64,000 bases of DNA from Halobacteriales archaeon QS_4_70_19 (lineage in GTDB: Archaea > Halobacteriota > Halobacteria > Halobacteriales > Haloarculaceae): contig PXRM01000020.1 of the NCBI GenBank assembly GCA_003020985.1, positions 21,771 through 85,770 on the forward strand, given 5' to 3'. Below the pieces are notes generated by a model. It was not told the origin of the DNA and did not search any database. It worked only from the letters and a program-made list of their open reading frames with translations. Made by a program: the position numbers and the translations under genes. Below, in pieces: positions 61,601 to 64,000 of this stretch; positions within the stretch are counted from its first letter, which is position 1; every line of letters starts with the position of its first letter.

Positions 61601-62210
61601 AGTCGGTGACCTCCGCGAGGTACATCCCCTTGGGGTCCACCCGGTCGGTGGCGTTGTTCAGGTGCCCCGGGGACTGCCCGAACCGCCTGACGCGAACGGT
61701 GTCGGGGTAGCGGTCCTCCAGCTCGTGGAGGCCGTCCTTGAGCTGCTCGAAGCCGATGAAGTCGACGGCACGGCGGGCCTCCGGGAAGACGCCGAACGGG
61801 TAGGAACCGACGCGCCAGAACGGGTTCGACCCGGGCGCGAACTGGAACGACTCCGCTTCGGGCAGTTCGGCGGCCGCCGTCTCGGCCTCCGTCGCCGTGA
61901 GCCGACCGTAGGCTGCCGGCTCCGGGTCCGTCATCGTGACGGCATTCTCGTCGAACGCCTCGAGCGCCCGCGGGTCCGCCCCGGCCCCGAACCTGACCAG
62001 TGTCGGGACCGCGTGGTCCGCGGGCGTGTGATTGAGCACGTACTCGTACTCGGCGTCGAACGCGTCGGCGCTCGCGCCGGCGGCCGCGTTCCCCGGCAGT
62101 GCCAGGGCGGTACCAGTCGCCGCCGACAGTTTCACGAACGTCCGGCGGTCGATGCCGGCGTCACTGAACCGACCCTCGTTCCCCTCGTCAGATGTGTGTT
62201 CTCGTACCAT
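58605..62210 (-). CDS. Tat-exported M14-family zinc carboxypeptidase, large
   Basis: Secreted peptidase of 1201 residues. The N-terminus has a twin-arginine signal (IDRRTFVKLSAATGTALALP). The M14 domain's zinc ligands are the H-x-x-E of SLHGLERAGAEAGA (His223, Glu226) and a late His in NLNYGADLHGGPLFEDF; the catalytic Glu is likely in TTLDFEMSFSHIAGG. C-terminal regions follow: a pre-peptidase-type domain (about 600-690, EKSGTYTFIAETYANTVSQY) and others of unknown fold, ending LTGTRGFTDD. It should digest peptides at the cell surface or in the medium. A paralogue lies directly upstream. Confidence 0.9.
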   Translation of the reverse strand: MVREHTSDEGNEGRFSDAGIDRRTFVKLSAATGTALALPGNAAAGASADAFDAEYEYVLNHTPADHAVPTLVRFGAGADPRALEAFDENAVTMTDPEPAAYGRLTATEAETAAAELPEAESFQFAPGSNPFWRVGSYPFGVFPEARRAVDFIGFEQLKDGLHELEDRYPDTVRVRRFGQSPGHLNNATDRVDPKGMYLAEVTDFTAGASFEEKEKVFFSCSLHGLERAGAEAGARIVENIARGDQYAGDLPQLLEDAVLIFGFTNPDGWAVRSPQYDSGWQLGGPGTGLPRAPAGPLYERGNAEVFDTNRQYPTVGYITTAHNPAEPRDAPRYIYEKVPDAVSVVEQFRSYENLNYGADLHGGPLFEDFVLGLISQDQYTLEEAHEVYAMCEVIKENLDAALTEWQTAGDLTEPLRDAIGNPSIPLVGGTPPDDAFDYATIYDTIGYTVSGAMLDWMAHPEELGGLGMTTLDFEMSFSHIAGGNVYNPELLRMEVLGYREAIRTISEFAVRNSDTPTTDDEFATTVETKVETAADDDGEAVAFVTPTEVDVVDGEVLAPDDPLTRSSDDLNFASSVGVVDEFSASGTIGPGAPGTTTVEETFDTADLDGEPFKLDAALSWTPPGNDLEFYLEDPDGKRVGSAVTASNPETMSNVPIEKSGTYTFIAETYANTVSQYEITAEFFGETGDGGTSTSRETESTVVAAEGVSTVSQEVPPGLHSMQVHTHSHSAIMDLELISPSGEIVHEFESITGTRVGGKCCGFPEWDVADPEPGQWTLRLSNEMVEAKQVDVQFATLSSDGRNPDPKEVLGYEQRDYEVTPLQFLADYDAAIEDAGTVDAVPVADVADGALSAYDQAVVIHDYLGSGARAADSSATNEAYYAALDQFVDDGGNLVLTDTGVNLLRGLDNELVAGDQFGDDAVRTTTQDVARYTDKDLEHPLMTDVRPIQNQLWKVAPMGYNVSGQAPSHLVTESAFTDGPAAASVAGRIEGDIATGSLTSGTDGTGVHVIGSLLPPASQANLHPFGLLDYTVSFLGYLVFTSALGFQQVRTVEGEEIRFGRGDAWNDDAGSLAVSGSRGEPRDPYTPGATHRVDVTVTALSESARVTDSLPSADWEVTGGDGTQDGDTVDFGTVGPIGENDDPAEFTYFVEVPDANGQFTFGPAEADGTPFGGTNDVTVVGGGTGSSGTESTLTGTRGFTDD

Positions 62211-62417
62211 AGTAGGTTCTGAATACCACGTCAGCTGCGGGTACTCGAAAGCCTACCTCGTCCAGGTAAACGATTCTGACAGAAGCGTCCAAACGGGGCG
62301 GACGGCGGCCGGAACCGCCGGACCGCTCGACCGACACGCGCGCCGCCTGCGGTCGGTACCACCGAAAGGAGGCGGCGGTGTACCGGGCCCCGATTCCGGT
62401 CGATCAGGTAGCCGGAT

Positions 62418-64000
62418 TCAGTCGTCGGTGAACCCGCGCGTGCCGGTCAGCGTCGAGTCCGTCTCGGAGCTGCCGGTGCCGCCGACGACGGTGACGTCGT
62501 TGGTGCCGCCGAACGGTGTCCCGTCGGCCTCGGCGGGGCCGAAGGTGAACTGGCCGTTGGCGTCGGGGACCTCGACGAAGTAGGTGAACTCGGCGGGGTC
62601 GTCGTTCTCGCCGACCGGACCGACCGTCCCGAGGTCGACCGTGTCGCCGTTCTGCTCGCCGTCGCCGCCGGCGACCTCCCAGTCGGCCGACGGGAGCGAG
62701 TCGGTCACCCGTGCCGAGTCGGAGAGCGCCGTGACGGTGACGTCGACCCGGTGGGTCGCACCGGGCGTGTACGGGTCACGCGGCTCCCCGCGGGAACCGG
62801 CGGCCGTGGGGCCGCCGCCGGTCAGGTGTTCGACCTCGCTGGTGTCCCACGCGTCGGTCCGGCCGTACCGACGGACCGTCTCCCCGGTCTCGCGGACCTG
62901 GACGAAGCCCAGTGCCGAGGTGAACAGCACGTAGCCGAGGAACGTCACCGTGTAGTTCTGTAGGCCGAACGGGTGGAGATTCCGCTGTGTCGGTGTCGGG
63001 AGCAGCGACGAGATGACGTGGACACCCGTTCCGGTCGAGTCGTCCGGGGTGATGGAGGCAGCCACGATGTCGCTGTCGCCACTCGGGGCCCGCCCGGCGA
63101 CGGTGGTCGTCGCGCCCGTGCCGGCCGCGCCGAGCGCCTCGGCGTCGGGGAGGAACATCGGTGCCTGTGTCCCGTTCGGGTCGTGACCCAGCGGCTGGAC
63201 CTTCCAGAGCTGGTTCTGGATGGGACGGACGTCACTCTCGGAGCCGAACAGCGGGTGCCCCAGGTTCTTCGTCCCGTCCTGGAACCGGGCGACGACGAAC
63301 TCCGGCGTCGAGATGTCGTCCCGGGAGATGGCGCTCCCGTCGACGAGGTCGTTGTCGAGTTCGGTCAGGAGGTTGACCCCGGCGTCCGTCAGAACGAGGT
63401 TGCCCCCCGCCTCGACGAACGTGTCCAGGGCGTCCGTGTAGCCGGCCTCGACGAACCCCTCGGCCGGGTGGTCGGCGTCCGTGTAGCCGGTGGTGCTGCC
63501 GAAGTACTCGGCGTCCTGGTTGGCCCCGTAGTCGTGGATGGCGACCACGTGGTCGTAGGCCAGATTCCCGTTCGTATCGAGGAGGGCACCGTCCGCCACC
63601 TCGGCGACCGTCACCGGCTCCATCGTCCCGCTGTCGATGAACTCGGCGTAGTCCTCGAAGAAGTCGAACGGGGTGACGTCGTACTCCCGCTGGAGGAACC
63701 CCTCCTCGCCCGGCCACGCGATCTTCGGGTCGGGGTTGGTACTCGTGGCCGCGAGCGTCCAGGCCTGGAACTCCGCCGGCTGTTCGACCTCGCGTCGATT
63801 GTCGACCCGGATGGTCCAGGTGCCGGGCTCCGGGTCCGTGACGGTGAACTCGGGGAGTCCACAGCACTTCCCACCGGCACGCTCCTCGGTGACACCCTCG
63901 TGGGTGGCGACCGTGTTCCCGCTCGGGTCGACGACCTCCAGATCCGCGACCACCTCGTGCGAGTGGAGGTGGAACCCCATGCTGTGGAGGTCGGCCGATT
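62418..64000 (-). CDS. Second M14-carboxypeptidase-like paralogue (incomplete at window edge)
   Basis: Only the C-terminal 527 residues or so are visible; the frame runs off the right edge without a start. It resembles the C-terminal half of the neighbour at 58605: ADLHSMGFHLHSHEVVADLE, GGKCCGLPEFTVTDPEPGTW, IQNQLWKVQPLGHDPNGTQA, and the near-identical end LTGTRGFTDD. It is a tandem duplicate, now diverged except in the last domain. The 207-bp gap to the left holds nothing else. The catalytic part lies outside the window. Confidence 0.85.
   Translation of the reverse strand, partial: SADLHSMGFHLHSHEVVADLEVVDPSGNTVATHEGVTEERAGGKCCGLPEFTVTDPEPGTWTIRVDNRREVEQPAEFQAWTLAATSTNPDPKIAWPGEEGFLQREYDVTPFDFFEDYAEFIDSGTMEPVTVAEVADGALLDTNGNLAYDHVVAIHDYGANQDAEYFGSTTGYTDADHPAEGFVEAGYTDALDTFVEAGGNLVLTDAGVNLLTELDNDLVDGSAISRDDISTPEFVVARFQDGTKNLGHPLFGSESDVRPIQNQLWKVQPLGHDPNGTQAPMFLPDAEALGAAGTGATTTVAGRAPSGDSDIVAASITPDDSTGTGVHVISSLLPTPTQRNLHPFGLQNYTVTFLGYVLFTSALGFVQVRETGETVRRYGRTDAWDTSEVEHLTGGGPTAAGSRGEPRDPYTPGATHRVDVTVTALSDSARVTDSLPSADWEVAGGDGEQNGDTVDLGTVGPVGENDDPAEFTYFVEVPDANGQFTFGPAEADGTPFGGTNDVTVVGGTGSSETDSTLTGTRGFTDD

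Overview
The window is chromosomal DNA of an extremely halophilic archaeon (class Halobacteria). The signs are very high GC, strongly acidic proteins, Bat-type HTH_10 regulators, archaeal RibL-type FAD synthase, a Nop5/fibrillarin pair, a ubiquitin-like (SAMP/MoaD) protein, Tat-targeted secreted enzymes, TATA boxes about 25-30 nt ahead of start codons, and a haloarchaeal type I-B CRISPR-Cas locus. No rRNA or tRNA gene was found.

Layout. 1-4302: a phenylacetyl-CoA epoxidase cluster (paaA-paaB-paaC-paaD plus a separate zinc-ribbon gene) with a MaoC-like hydratase, a Bat-type regulator on the other strand and a pilin remnant. 4479-8345: a lipoprotein, a winged-helix regulator, a Tat-exported PHB-depolymerase-like esterase and an AAA ATPase. 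8571-23190: a CRISPR-Cas island. On the left lie a small gene, a truncated copy of the 5' end of nop5 and a 141-bp inverted-repeat element. Then come a 50-repeat CRISPR array, its leader, and a minus-strand operon cas6-cas8b-(63-aa ORF)-cas7-cas5-cas3-cas4-cas1-cas2, followed by a vapBC toxin-antitoxin pair. On the right, the intact nop5 starts with a second, diverged copy of the same 5' end. The nop5 gene looks like the integration or recombination target of the island: the intact gene appears chimeric, and the displaced original head is left on the far side of the array.

22925-35071: core genes (nop5, flpA, ribL, a JAMM protease, a RecJ-like nuclease), a PAS/GAF Bat regulator, an acyl-CoA ligase, a GMC oxidoreductase, an aminotransferase and a shortened lumazine synthase. 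35230-43086: a PiT-type phosphate carrier, a CNNM/CBS membrane protein, a glutaredoxin and redoxin pair, a Sua5/YrdC protein, a solitary Cas4-like nuclease, a YkgJ cysteine-cluster protein, a sulfite-oxidase-like protein and small regulators. 43404-58551: an S49 protease, DUF373, Dph6, a sugar-nucleotidyltransferase, a Rieske protein, PabC-like, ubiquitin-like fusion, GT2, MBL-fold, LysE, HD, GNAT and PAC2 genes. 58605-64000: two tandem paralogous Tat-type M14 carboxypeptidases, the second cut off by the window edge.

Working together: PaaA/B/C/D with the zinc ribbon should form and mature the ring-1,2-phenylacetyl-CoA epoxidase. The cas operon and array form a self-contained adaptation (Cas1/2/4), processing (Cas6), surveillance (Cas5/7/8b plus possibly the small ORF) and destruction (Cas3) module. 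Nop5 and fibrillarin form the core of box C/D RNA-guided 2'-O-methylation. All functional calls are from reading the sequence and knowledge of the families; no database search was run.
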